DNA of 64,000 bases, taken from the NCBI RefSeq assembly GCF_030410045.1, contig NZ_JAUFRA010000009.1, forward strand, positions 1 to 64,000, read 5' to 3'. Position numbers and translations under genes: made by a program. Under the pieces are notes generated by a model. The model made no database searches and was not told the DNA's origin. It was given only the letters and a program-made list of their open reading frames with translations. Positions 9,636-18,241 of the stretch are shown one piece after another; positions within the stretch are counted from its first letter, which is position 1; the number at the start of each line of letters is the position of its first letter. The DNA is from Marivivens donghaensis. Its GTDB lineage: Bacteria > Pseudomonadota > Alphaproteobacteria > Rhodobacterales > Rhodobacteraceae.

Positions 9636-10265
9636 GTGACCGAGCATATCGAAACGACAATTCTGCAGGAGCCCGCCGACATCAACCAGCGGCTTGCCCA
9701 GCTTGGGTTGACCCGCGAAGGGTTGATCCGCGCTGCCCAAATGGCGCTTGCCGAACGCAACAACGCCACTGGCCTTCATCCGTCGAACGCGGCCGGCACC
9801 TTCTCATACCATCACGGTGTGGCGGCCATCCGCCGCGAATACTTGGGGGACGATTGGGAAATCGACCGCCGCGACGGGATTGAGGCGATCCTCAACGAAG
9901 TCCTCGGTGTAAAGGTCTCGTTCTGCAATGTCGATGAAGCATGCGGCCGCGAACACCCCAAACCGTGCTCGGAAAAGGGCGCAGGGGCGGAACGCGCCAG
10001 CGGGCCGAACCTTTTTGAACACGCTGGCGCGGGCGATCTCGCACCCCATGCGCGGAAGCCGGTTGATGGCCCAGCGCTGTTTTATCTGATGGTGGATCAG
10101 CAGGGCCGAGCAGAACTAACGCGCCCTGTGATTGCCCGCCGCACCTTCGTGGCGGCTGTAGAGCGCATCTTTCTAATCGAGGACGTTGAAGAAGACGAGA
10201 CGATCCTGCCGCTCGACACCGATGATATCGCGGATGATTTCGAGCCGCAGATCGTTCGCAAGTAG
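9636..10265 (+). CDS. Unrecognised 209-residue protein, first gene of Kiwa-like operon
   Basis: I do not recognise the family. GTG start with GAGG about 8 bases upstream. The N-terminal part (about 1-95) is mostly helical in character (LTREGLIRAAQMALAERNNA), with an SYHHGVAAIRREYLG segment. A small, Gly/Ala-rich, probably disordered stretch with two cysteines (about 98-125) follows. The C-terminal part (FYLMVDQQGRAELTRPVI ... FVAAVERIFLIED) resembles a short beta-rich module with a very acidic tail. It ends 7 bp before the HTH/ImmA-IrrE gene, so the two are co-transcribed. It could be a substrate or partner of that peptidase. That is inference from position only. Confidence 0.7.
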   Translation: MTEHIETTILQEPADINQRLAQLGLTREGLIRAAQMALAERNNATGLHPSNAAGTFSYHHGVAAIRREYLGDDWEIDRRDGIEAILNEVLGVKVSFCNVDEACGREHPKPCSEKGAGAERASGPNLFEHAGAGDLAPHARKPVDGPALFYLMVDQQGRAELTRPVIARRTFVAAVERIFLIEDVEEDETILPLDTDDIADDFEPQIVRK

Positions 10266-10272
10266 TACGCCG

Positions 10273-11346
10273 ATGTTCAACGCTGGAAGACTATCACTTG
10301 CTCGCGCAAGGCGTGGCATGACGGCCAAAGCCTTGGCCGAAAAGGCCGGGGTTGGGGTGGACACGATCACGCGGCTTGAAAAAGGCCGCCATGAGCCGGA
10401 ACCCGAAACTATCGAGAAGTTGGGCGAGGCGTTGGGCTATCCGCCAAGCTTCTTCATGGGCGATGATATTGAGGAGGTTGATGTCGGGGCCGTCAGCTTT
10501 CGCTCTTTCTCAAAGATGACAGCCCGCGAGCGAAACGCGGCCATCGCTGCCGGATCGCTCGGATTGCTGCTCAACAGCTGGATTGAGGACCGTTTCGGCT
10601 TACCTGATCCGGATTTCCCTGAGGAGCTGTCGGAGGAAACCAACCCCGAAGTCGCCGCGGCCCGCCTGCGCCAACATTGGGGGATCGGGCAACAGCCTAT
10701 CGGCAATCTGTTGGGTTTATTGGAAACCAAAGGCATACGGATGCTGTCGCTGTCTGAGAATACGGCATCGGTCAACGCTTTTTCTTTCTGGCGTGGTGGA
10801 AAGCCTTACGTATTCCTTAACAACTTCAAGAGTGCCGAAAGCAGCCGCTTCGATGCGGCCCACGAGCTTGGCCATCTGGTCTTGCACAGGCATGGTGATC
10901 CCAAAGGCGACCGCTCTCTTGAGAAAGAAGCCAACAGCTTTGCCTCTGCTTTTCTGATGCCTGCAGACGATGTGCGGGCGCGAGTTCCGCGTCTGATCTC
11001 GACCGAAATCATCCTCAAGGCCAAGCTACGCTGGCGCGTGTCTGCGATGGCTTTGGCCTTTCGGTTGCACAACATAGGGCGGTTGTCGGATTGGCAATAT
11101 AAGTCAATCTGCATCGACTTGGCACGCCGAGGCTATCGGTCAGGCGAGCCTGTCGGCATCGAGCGGGAAACCTCAGTATTGTGGAAGAAGGTGCTGACAA
11201 TACTTTGGCAGGAAAGAGTCACTCGAGGCGATATTTCTGAGGAACTGGGTCTGCCGGTCGATGAACTGGACAGCCTTATTGGGAGTCTGACTGGGACTGA
11301 ACGGGGCGAGCGTCCAATTAGGCGAGGATCTCTCAATGCTGTCTAA
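10273..11346 (+). CDS. XRE-type HTH regulator with ImmA/IrrE metallopeptidase domain
   Basis: 357 residues from an ATG 7 bp after the previous stop; a longer open frame overlaps that gene and is unlikely. An N-terminal XRE/Cro helix-turn-helix (about 6-60, MTAKALAEKAGVGVDTITRL) is followed by an ImmA/IrrE (DUF955) zinc-peptidase domain with HELGH at 197-201 and a third-ligand glutamate in EKEANSFASAFLMP (about 219). In ImmA/ImmR and IrrE/DdrO pairs such peptidases cut a repressor after a stress signal; here DNA binding and peptidase are fused. Position between an unknown gene and KwaA/KwaB-like genes suggests a regulator, or a sensing component, of the defence operon. Confidence 0.9.
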   Translation: MFNAGRLSLARARRGMTAKALAEKAGVGVDTITRLEKGRHEPEPETIEKLGEALGYPPSFFMGDDIEEVDVGAVSFRSFSKMTARERNAAIAAGSLGLLLNSWIEDRFGLPDPDFPEELSEETNPEVAAARLRQHWGIGQQPIGNLLGLLETKGIRMLSLSENTASVNAFSFWRGGKPYVFLNNFKSAESSRFDAAHELGHLVLHRHGDPKGDRSLEKEANSFASAFLMPADDVRARVPRLISTEIILKAKLRWRVSAMALAFRLHNIGRLSDWQYKSICIDLARRGYRSGEPVGIERETSVLWKKVLTILWQERVTRGDISEELGLPVDELDSLIGSLTGTERGERPIRRGSLNAV

Positions 11347-11393
11347 CGCGCTGCTCCTGCAAGTCCAAGCCGACAAGCAGAAGGTTCTGGAAA

Positions 11394-11915
11394 TTGCTTA
11401 ACAGCTTAGCCCGCCTTGCCCTGACTGCCACGGCTATCGCGCCCGTTGGGTACACATATGCATTCGTCGCGGCCTTCAACGATGCGTGGTCAACTATGAT
11501 GTGGCTGTTGCTCGGCTCAACGATATTGGTTGTGGTGTGTCTATGGGTTCTCAAGACGACCCGTTCCAGCCGCGCACCTGCCGCTGAGCAACATAGGGTC
11601 ACCACCGTGGAGCCTGCCGACCGGGAGAACATGGCAATTATGCTCTTGTATCTCTTGCCGTTGTTTACGGCCGATTTCGACAAATTGAACTGGATCATGT
11701 GGGTGCCCACGATTGCGATCTTCGCCTTCATCGCAGTGACCAGCCACAGCTATTTTTTCAACCCCCTGCTTGGTGCGTTCGGCTGGCACTTCTACCGTGT
11801 CGGTACACCACAGAACGTTACCAACATCTTGATTACCAAGCGGACGATCCGCAAAGGCGACCAAACGATCAACGGGATCGAACTGGGGGACTATGTGATT
11901 TTGGAAACGGAGTGA
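11394..11915 (+). CDS. kwaA: KwaA-like membrane protein of a Kiwa-type defence system
   Basis: 173 residues from a TTG start, the first start codon in this frame, with AGAAGG upstream. About four membrane helices are visible (roughly 5-28, 33-53, 80-96, 100-118), followed by a soluble tail with FNPLLGAFGWHFYRV and ITKRTIRKG. This layout, and a NPLL-x-G-F/Y motif after the last helix, are what I associate with KwaA. Assignment rests mainly on the KwaB-like gene that starts 3 bp after its stop. In Kiwa, KwaA is the membrane-embedded component that senses infection. A 47-bp gap separates it from the HTH/peptidase gene. Confidence 0.72.
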   Translation: MLNSLARLALTATAIAPVGYTYAFVAAFNDAWSTMMWLLLGSTILVVVCLWVLKTTRSSRAPAAEQHRVTTVEPADRENMAIMLLYLLPLFTADFDKLNWIMWVPTIAIFAFIAVTSHSYFFNPLLGAFGWHFYRVGTPQNVTNILITKRTIRKGDQTINGIELGDYVILETE

Positions 11916-11918
11916 CCA

Positions 11919-12788
11919 ATGCCGAGAACACTTTTCGCGTTTTGTAGACGGGACGGGCAGAATGTCGTGCGACGGGTGCCCTTGGAAGCCGGCGTGCAGG
12001 GCGAGGTCGAAGCGATTTTCGATGCACAGGAACGGTCTTTTTTTCACGGCAAAGATGAGCCCATTGAGTTTAACGGCGATTGGAAGCCCGACGGGAACGA
12101 GTTGCTTTGCATAACGGACGCTGATCTTCTAGCGCAACTGAACGAGACGTTGGCCAACGGCGCGGGGGCCTACGACCGTTTGGACATCACCAACTACGAT
12201 GAGGCTGGAGTTAAAGCTCTGTTCATGCACTCTGAGCAGATCGAAGGGAATATTCTAATACAGAAGTTTCGTACGTCCCAGTATCTGCAACGCAGGGGGC
12301 TGACGCTGACGTTTAACGACAACCAGTTTGGCAAACTTTCAGAGCAAGGGTTTTCACTGAATGAACGGCTGGGCGCAGTTGTTCGCGGCGACACCGTCAT
12401 GTTCGTTAGCTTCCACGTGCTTCGGTCGATCTTAACGGTTCAAGAGCATTTTGCCGAAGCGACAGCTCAGGAAGTCGACGACTTCGCAAATCATCGATCT
12501 TTTCACATCGAGAACCGAGCCGCTTTCGAAAGCCACATGGATGAACGGTGCCGAAAACTGATACGGGGCATCCATAAATCGAATGTCTTGGTCGATCACA
12601 GTGCCGCAGAGATTATCGCCCGGGCAAGAACCGTAGGGCTTGCGCTGAACGAAGACGGTGGTCGCATTGTTCTACCATCCGTCAAGCGCGACCTAAAAAC
12701 CGTCCTCAGCTTCTTGGAGGAAAGCGTCTATAAGGGAGTCTTTTCTCAAGAAACCTACTTGACCAACTCCAAGCGTGCTGTTGCCTGA
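11919..12788 (+). CDS. kwaB: KwaB-like (DUF4868) effector of a Kiwa-type defence system
   Basis: 289 residues, with the ATG 3 bp after the KwaA-like stop. It has the DUF4868 pattern: a central strand pair (DTVMFVSFHVLRSILTVQEHF), then a helical segment (ATAQEVDDFANHRSFHIENR), a basic segment (DERCRKLIRGIHKSNVL), LNEDGGRIVLP, and a C-terminal YLTNSKR (280-286), the conserved end of the family. KwaB acts with membrane KwaA against phage and binds nucleic acid in described systems. The cytosolic character (no signal or membrane helix) agrees. Identification is by family memory of motifs, not by a search. Confidence 0.8.
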   Translation: MPRTLFAFCRRDGQNVVRRVPLEAGVQGEVEAIFDAQERSFFHGKDEPIEFNGDWKPDGNELLCITDADLLAQLNETLANGAGAYDRLDITNYDEAGVKALFMHSEQIEGNILIQKFRTSQYLQRRGLTLTFNDNQFGKLSEQGFSLNERLGAVVRGDTVMFVSFHVLRSILTVQEHFAEATAQEVDDFANHRSFHIENRAAFESHMDERCRKLIRGIHKSNVLVDHSAAEIIARARTVGLALNEDGGRIVLPSVKRDLKTVLSFLEESVYKGVFSQETYLTNSKRAVA

Positions 12789-13183
12789 ACCGTCCGCTGT
12801 GGGCACGACGCCGTCTTGCGGCAATGCAGGCCACTGGCTGAGTTTCACGTCTTCTGGATGTCGGCTTTCTGTGCGCCTTCAGTGTTAGTTCGTACTCGCA
12901 GCGCATGTCCGCTCTCCGCCCTTTATGTCATCAAAATACGCACTGAACTTTGCGTGTCAAAAACCAGCAAAGCCTGCCATCTGCTGGTTTACCTTTCCCC
13001 CTGAGGTTTCTTCCAATCCGACAGAATCGGCTGATCGACTTCTACAGCCAGGATTTACCGAGAATTTTCGACGGACAGCTAAAGTCAAAGGCCTTCTGGG
13101 CGCCTGAACTTAGTTGGTGTTCTTTTAACTTGCTCAAGTTTTCTTCAAGTAGGACTGTGGTCGCTGACTGAAAGGAAACATCC
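12789..13183. other. Gene-free stretch with a 9-bp inverted repeat
   Basis: About 395 bp with no credible gene. An exact inverted repeat AAACCAGCA (12961-12969) / TGCTGGTTT (12982-12990) with a 12-nt loop could be a weak terminator for the defence operon, although it lies about 170 bp after kwaB and has no long T run. The last part carries the promoter and ribosome site (GAAAGGAAA) of the amidase gene. Confidence 0.45.
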
Positions 13184-14866
13184 ATGACCATCGTTGAGAC
13201 ATCAATTCGCGACCTCGCCAAAATGTTGGATGCGGGCGAGGTGACGGCAGTTTTGCTGGTCGAAGAGTGCTTGGACCGTATCCAACGCTATGATCGGTCT
13301 GGGCCCTGTTTGAATGCAGTGCCTGTTCTGAATCCTGCGGCGATGGAAGAGGCGAAAGCGTCAGACGCGAGGCGGGCAAAAGGGCAGACCTTGGGGCGTC
13401 TCGATGGTATCCCCTATACGGCAAAGAACAGTTATCGGGCCAAGGGCCTTACAGTCGCCAGCGGATCGCCAGCTTTTGCAGATTTGGTCGCGTCAGACGA
13501 TGCATTCGCGATTGAGCGATTGCGTGCGGCGGGGGCGATCTTGATCGGGTTGACCAATATGCCGCCGATGGCGAACGGGGGTATGCAGCGTGGACTCTAT
13601 GGCCGGGCGGAAAGCCCGTATAACCGTAATTATCTGACCGCCGCCTTTGCCTCTGGATCGTCGAACGGATCGGGCACCGCAACGGCATTCAGCTTTGCAA
13701 CCTTTGGTCTGGGTGAAGAAACGTGGAGCAGCGGACGCGCACCTGCAGCGAACAACGGCTTATGCGCCTATACCCCTAGCCGCGGCGTGATCAGTGTTCG
13801 GGGAAACTGGCCTCTCGTCCCGACGATGGATGTCGTGGTCCCGCATACGCGGAATATGGCGGATATGCTGGATATTTTGGATGTCATCGTGGCGGATGAT
13901 CCGAACACACGGGGCGACCTGTGGCGATCCCAGCCGTGGGTTCATATTCCTAAGGCGTCGGACCACCGGCCAGTGTCTTATGCTGACCTGACAAAGGGTG
14001 CATCGCTTCAGGGGAAACGCTTTGCCGTGCCTGCGATGTATATCAACGAGGACGCAGAGGCGGGATCAAACCCTGAAGGCGGGATAGGAGGCCCGACAGG
14101 GCAAAAGATCGAAACGCGGGCATCGATGATCGACCTGTTCAACGCTGCGCGCAGAGCGATTGAAGCCGAAGGCGGAGCCGTTGTTGTGACGGACTTTCCT
14201 GTTGTCACAAACTACGAGAGCGACAGAGTAGGGGCGCCATCGATCAAAACGCGGAACTTGGTCACGCCAGAGTATCTGAGACGAGAGATTATGGACCTCT
14301 CGGTTTGGGCATGGGATGATTTCTTGCGATCGAACAATGACCCAAAGTTAAACCGTTTGGCCCAAGTCGACGGCGCCCAGATTTTCCGCCAACCAAAAGG
14401 TGCGCTTCCTGATCGATATGTCGGGTTTGACGATGATATCGCCACGTATCCCGAACACGCGCGGGCACATCCCATCGAGAGTTTCTTGGATATTCCAGCG
14501 CTTGAGGACGGGTTCAGGGGGCTAGAGGCGACACGGAAGATCGACCTAGAGGACTGGATGGATCGTCAAAACCTAGATGCGGTCATTTTCCCTGCGGTCG
14601 CCGATATTGGCCCTGCGGATGCCGACATAAACCCAGCCTCTGCTGATCGGGCATGGCGCAATGGGGTCTGGGTCGCCAATGGGAACCTCGCGATCCGTCA
14701 CTTGGGTATACCGACGGTGACTGTGCCGATGGGGATGCTTGCAGATATCGGTATGCCCGCTGGCCTGACATTCGCGGGGCGTGGCTGGGATGATGTGAAG
14801 CTATTACAGCTGGCTGCCGCGTTTGAGCGGACGGGGCAATATCGCGTGCCTCCTACGCTCGACTGA
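13184..14866 (+). CDS. Amidase-signature (AS) family hydrolase
   Basis: 560 residues. The Ser-cisSer-Lys triad is visible: Lys in PYTAKNSYRA (near residue 79), cis-Ser in GSSNGSG (near 158), and nucleophile Ser in EETWSSGRAPA (near 182), where most relatives have TGGS. It hydrolyses an amide bond of an unknown substrate, probably in the cytoplasm since no signal peptide is seen. Its 3' end overlaps a convergent nitrilase-family gene by 14 bp, and it heads a cluster of amine/amide catabolic genes. Family assignment is firm; substrate is not. Confidence 0.9.
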   Translation: MTIVETSIRDLAKMLDAGEVTAVLLVEECLDRIQRYDRSGPCLNAVPVLNPAAMEEAKASDARRAKGQTLGRLDGIPYTAKNSYRAKGLTVASGSPAFADLVASDDAFAIERLRAAGAILIGLTNMPPMANGGMQRGLYGRAESPYNRNYLTAAFASGSSNGSGTATAFSFATFGLGEETWSSGRAPAANNGLCAYTPSRGVISVRGNWPLVPTMDVVVPHTRNMADMLDILDVIVADDPNTRGDLWRSQPWVHIPKASDHRPVSYADLTKGASLQGKRFAVPAMYINEDAEAGSNPEGGIGGPTGQKIETRASMIDLFNAARRAIEAEGGAVVVTDFPVVTNYESDRVGAPSIKTRNLVTPEYLRREIMDLSVWAWDDFLRSNNDPKLNRLAQVDGAQIFRQPKGALPDRYVGFDDDIATYPEHARAHPIESFLDIPALEDGFRGLEATRKIDLEDWMDRQNLDAVIFPAVADIGPADADINPASADRAWRNGVWVANGNLAIRHLGIPTVTVPMGMLADIGMPAGLTFAGRGWDDVKLLQLAAAFERTGQYRVPPTLD

Positions 14867-15617
14867 TGTCGCGGTAGTCCTGATGTTGGGTTGAGAGGGG
14901 CTGCGCGACCTCCCCGAGATCGGCGATGAGAAGCGCAGGACTACGGCCCGCTTGGGCAATGACAGACCCATTGCCATCGACGATCACGGATTTGCCGCCA
15001 TACGTGACGGTTCCCTCGGACCCGCAGTAGTTGGCGTAGGCAATCACCATTCCATTTTCAGCAGCCCGTGCAGGCACCAGCAGGTCAGGGACGTTATCAA
15101 AGGTGATCGGGTTCGCGGTGGGGATTAGCAGGAGGTCCACACCAAGTTCACGGAGCGCCCAAGTATGCTGCGCAAACTCTATATCATAGCAAATCAGCAG
15201 GCCAACTTTCGTGCCTGCAAGGTCAAAGGTGCAGTAGGTGTCGCCGAACTCAAACACCGACTTTTCAACGGGACCGAACAGCTGGATTTTACGGTAATGC
15301 CCGATCTTTGCGCCGCTCGCGTCATAGGCTGACGCGGTGTTGAAAATCCGCTCTCCGTCCTTCTCCGCCCAACCGATGACGAGGCCACAAGAGTGCGTCG
15401 CGGCAAGAGATGCAAACCGCTGTTCCCATTCACCGCCAGAGGGCTGTGCAAGCGCGCGATGAAGGTCGGGTTGATTGTAGCCGGGGATGAATAGCTCTGG
15501 GAAAACGACGATATCTGTGCCAACCGCTGATGCCGCTTTGAGGGTGTCCTCAATCACGGCAAAGGCATGTTCAATGTCTTTGCCAACTGCATGGCCCTGA
15601 TAAACGCCGATTTTCAC
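14853..15617 (-). CDS. Carbon-nitrogen hydrolase (nitrilase superfamily)
   Basis: 254 residues with the Glu-Lys-Cys triad: Glu in FPELFIPGY (about 41), Lys in YRKIQLFG (about 109) and Cys in LICYDIEF (about 143). Members split nitriles, amides or carbamoyl groups; the compact size and GY motif suit an aliphatic amidase/omega-amidase-like or N-carbamoyl hydrolase. The gene lies 13 bp after the FMO gene on the same strand, so the two are probably one transcript. Its 3' end overlaps the amidase gene on the other strand. Confidence 0.9.
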   Translation of the reverse strand: MKIGVYQGHAVGKDIEHAFAVIEDTLKAASAVGTDIVVFPELFIPGYNQPDLHRALAQPSGGEWEQRFASLAATHSCGLVIGWAEKDGERIFNTASAYDASGAKIGHYRKIQLFGPVEKSVFEFGDTYCTFDLAGTKVGLLICYDIEFAQHTWALRELGVDLLLIPTANPITFDNVPDLLVPARAAENGMVIAYANYCGSEGTVTYGGKSVIVDGNGSVIAQAGRSPALLIADLGEVAQPLSTQHQDYRDISRA

Positions 15618-15630
15618 CGATCATGTCCTT

Positions 15631-16887
15631 CTACGATATGACTTCGGCCTCACCATGATAGCCCGAATAGTTGTGCTGGATCTGGATTTGGTCGGCGACA
15701 AACTTTGCATCATGCCAAGCGCCCCAGATAAAGGCAGACCCACGCCGAGTGAGCCATGGAAGGCCGAGGAAATAAACCCCTCTTTCTTTGCTCACGCCGC
15801 GTTGATGGATCGGGCGGCCGCGTTCATCAAAGGTGTCAGCCTCAAGCCACGAATAATCCAGCGCATACCCCGTGGCCCAAAGAATGGTCGTGATACCGTG
15901 TTCAGCGAGGTTCAGGTCAAGGATCGGGTTCACCATGCACTCTGGATCAGGTGGGATGATCTTTGCCTCTGGCTCTTCGGGAAGGTCCAAGCCGTTAGCC
16001 ACGACAAAGGCGTCTGCTTCTTCCAGAACCGACAGGTAGTTCGCATCGCCACGGTTCACATTGTGGATGAGGTCATTTTCAAACCGCACGGTGCCGTCGG
16101 AATACCCTTTGGTCATGCCAACGAGGGTCAGGCCCTCATGGGCGAGCCTACGGAAATCCACGGTCTTGCCGCCCTCGGCCCCGCTGACCGCGATGGTGAC
16201 GTGTTCGGTGCCAGGGTTGGGGGTGTCAGCGTTCCATTTGTTCAGAACGCCGAGCCACCACACGAAATCGCGGTTCCGATACCGACGCGGAGGGCGGTCG
16301 TGCGCACCGACGGACAGATAGACTTTTCGGCCAGCTTTGCGCAGTTCCTCAGCGATCTGAGTGCCCGACGACCCAGCGCCAACAACCAGAACGGCCCCCT
16401 CGGGCAATTGTTCGGGATTGTGGTAGCTGTTGGAATGCATCTGAAAGATCGGCGCATCCGTGGGGACTATGGGGGGAATGATCGGTTTCTGGAACGGACC
16501 CGTCGCTGCAATGATATGGCGGGCCTCAATCTGGCCCTCAGAGGTTTCCACGATAAAGCTAGAACCGCCTTTGACTTTGCTCACTCGTTTCACATCGACG
16601 TCCGTGCGGATCGGGGCGCCTATTTTCTTAGCATAGGCCACCATGTAATCGGCAACGTCCTCTTTACCGGGGAAGGCGTCAGGGTGGCAGTTGAATTCGA
16701 GGTTCGGAAAACGGTCATGCCATGCGGGGCCATTCATCACGAGAGAGTCCCAGCGTTCCGACCGCCACCGCTCTGCAATGCGGTGTCTTTCGAGGACGAC
16801 ATGTTCAATACCGTTGTTCGCCAGGTGTTCGCTTGCCGCGATGCCAGCCTGTCCGCCGCCAACCACAACCGTATCGATAACTTCCAT
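15631..16887 (-). CDS. Flavin-containing monooxygenase-like oxidoreductase
   Basis: 418 residues with two Rossmann sites: FAD-binding GGGQAG near residues 10-15 and NADPH-binding VGAGSSGTQ near 170, plus the late ATGYALDYSW segment of FMO/YUCCA-type enzymes. It would oxygenate a soft nucleophile such as an amine or sulfide, or act on an aromatic keto acid. The ATG is preceded by AGGAG. It heads a minus-strand pair with the nitrilase-family gene and is divergent from the Rieske oxygenase gene across a 195-bp promoter region. Confidence 0.9.
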   Translation of the reverse strand: MEVIDTVVVGGGQAGIAASEHLANNGIEHVVLERHRIAERWRSERWDSLVMNGPAWHDRFPNLEFNCHPDAFPGKEDVADYMVAYAKKIGAPIRTDVDVKRVSKVKGGSSFIVETSEGQIEARHIIAATGPFQKPIIPPIVPTDAPIFQMHSNSYHNPEQLPEGAVLVVGAGSSGTQIAEELRKAGRKVYLSVGAHDRPPRRYRNRDFVWWLGVLNKWNADTPNPGTEHVTIAVSGAEGGKTVDFRRLAHEGLTLVGMTKGYSDGTVRFENDLIHNVNRGDANYLSVLEEADAFVVANGLDLPEEPEAKIIPPDPECMVNPILDLNLAEHGITTILWATGYALDYSWLEADTFDERGRPIHQRGVSKERGVYFLGLPWLTRRGSAFIWGAWHDAKFVADQIQIQHNYSGYHGEAEVIS

Positions 16888-16939
16888 CTGTGTTCTCCTA
16901 ATCGTTGCCCCGACCCTAGGGGTAGGATTTGGCGAACTA

Positions 16940-16951
16940 AAAACATGTTTT
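16940..16951. promoter_or_regulatory. Palindrome AAAACATGTTTT in the FMO/Rieske divergent promoter
   Basis: A perfect 12-bp palindrome 53 bp upstream of the FMO start and about 130 bp upstream of the Rieske start. Its position in a shared divergent promoter suits an operator, possibly for the LysR-type regulator encoded in the same cluster. Confidence 0.4.
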
Positions 16952-17082
16952 GATGAAGCTTTGCTTTTGATCGGACTAACGCCGCTTAGAGCGAGGCTAA
17001 GCGCTGGTAAGGTAGTCCATTTCTTTTACTTGCCGATGCAGAGGCGCATGTTTGTCTGGTAGCGACGAATGAGGTGCCAGCC

Positions 17083-18240
17083 GTGGCAAAAGACAGTCCA
17101 ATAGATCCTGTTGAGGAACTTCGGCAGTCTGTATCCGTGCCGTTTGAAAAGGCACGCGCTATGCCAACGTCTGTCTACACCTCTGACGCCTTCCTAGCCG
17201 AAGAGCTCACCCACATCTTTCGCAAGGATTGGTATTGCTTGGGCCGTGCATCGGCGCTGGGCAATGTAGGAGACTATGCGACCTGTGAATTGGCGGGTCA
17301 GCAGATCGTTGTCATTCGGGACCGTGATGGTGGTGACCTAAAGGCACTGTCGAATGTGTGTCTTCACCGTATGTCGACGCTCCTTGAGGGTCGGGGAAAT
17401 GCAAAGCTGATCGTCTGCCCCTATCATGCGTGGACCTACAATCTGGACGGCAAACTGCGGGGTGCGCCTGCGATGACCCTGAATGAGGGGTTCTGCAAAG
17501 ACGCATATGCCTTGCCGAATGTTCGCTGTGAGGAATGGAACGGGTGGGTCTTCGTAAACCTCGATCCTGATGCGGCCCCAGTGGCAGAGGCTCTGTCCGA
17601 TCTCGATGCGATGCTCGCAGGCTATAACATGGAGGCCTACACAGAGGCCTTCTACGAAGAGCACGTCTGGGATACCAACTGGAAAGTCCTCGCTGAGAAC
17701 TTCATGGAAAGCTACCACCTGCCTGTCTGTCACGCAGGAACGATTGGTGGACTGTCCAAGCTAGAGGATATGATCTGCCCACCTGGATTGCCCGCGTTCA
17801 ACTACCATACGATCCTCAAGGATGAATCCCTGACCATCGCAATGGCGCATCCGTCAAATGACCGTCTCAAAGGTGAGGAACGTCGGACGACCTATCTCTT
17901 GGCGATTTATCCTAGTCTGCTGATCACGCTAACGCCCGGGTATTTCTGGTATCTCTCCCTGCACCCCAAAGGGCCGGGGCAAGTGCATATCCGCTTTGGC
18001 GGGGGCATGTCGGATGACTTTAAGGATGATCCATCTGTTCAAGACCACTTTGCCGCTCTGAAGGCATTGTTGGACGACGTGAATATCGAGGATCGCGGTT
18101 GCACAGAAAAGGTCTATCGTGGCCTTTGTTCAGATCTCGCTCGTCCGGGGCACCTGAGCCACCTCGAGCGACCAAACTACGATTTTGCTACTTATCTTAT
18201 GTCCCGTATCGAAACGGGTCGGGCATCGAGCGGAGACTGA
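17083..18240 (+). CDS. Rieske non-heme iron oxygenase, alpha subunit
   Basis: About 385 residues. The Rieske 2Fe-2S motif is CLHRMSTLLEG followed by CPYHAW. The mononuclear iron site is NFMESYHLPVCH (two histidines), with a later acidic ligand. A GTG at 17083 has GAGG 8 bases upstream; a GTG at 17074 is an alternative. The class includes ring-hydroxylating dioxygenases and also N-demethylating oxygenases for betaines (glycine betaine, proline betaine). The Fe-S flavin oxidoreductase encoded downstream in the cluster favours an N-demethylation role. No dedicated ferredoxin reductase gene is seen nearby. It runs directly into the RidA gene. Confidence 0.92.
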   Translation: MAKDSPIDPVEELRQSVSVPFEKARAMPTSVYTSDAFLAEELTHIFRKDWYCLGRASALGNVGDYATCELAGQQIVVIRDRDGGDLKALSNVCLHRMSTLLEGRGNAKLIVCPYHAWTYNLDGKLRGAPAMTLNEGFCKDAYALPNVRCEEWNGWVFVNLDPDAAPVAEALSDLDAMLAGYNMEAYTEAFYEEHVWDTNWKVLAENFMESYHLPVCHAGTIGGLSKLEDMICPPGLPAFNYHTILKDESLTIAMAHPSNDRLKGEERRTTYLLAIYPSLLITLTPGYFWYLSLHPKGPGQVHIRFGGGMSDDFKDDPSVQDHFAALKALLDDVNIEDRGCTEKVYRGLCSDLARPGHLSHLERPNYDFATYLMSRIETGRASSGD

Positions 18241-18241
18241 A

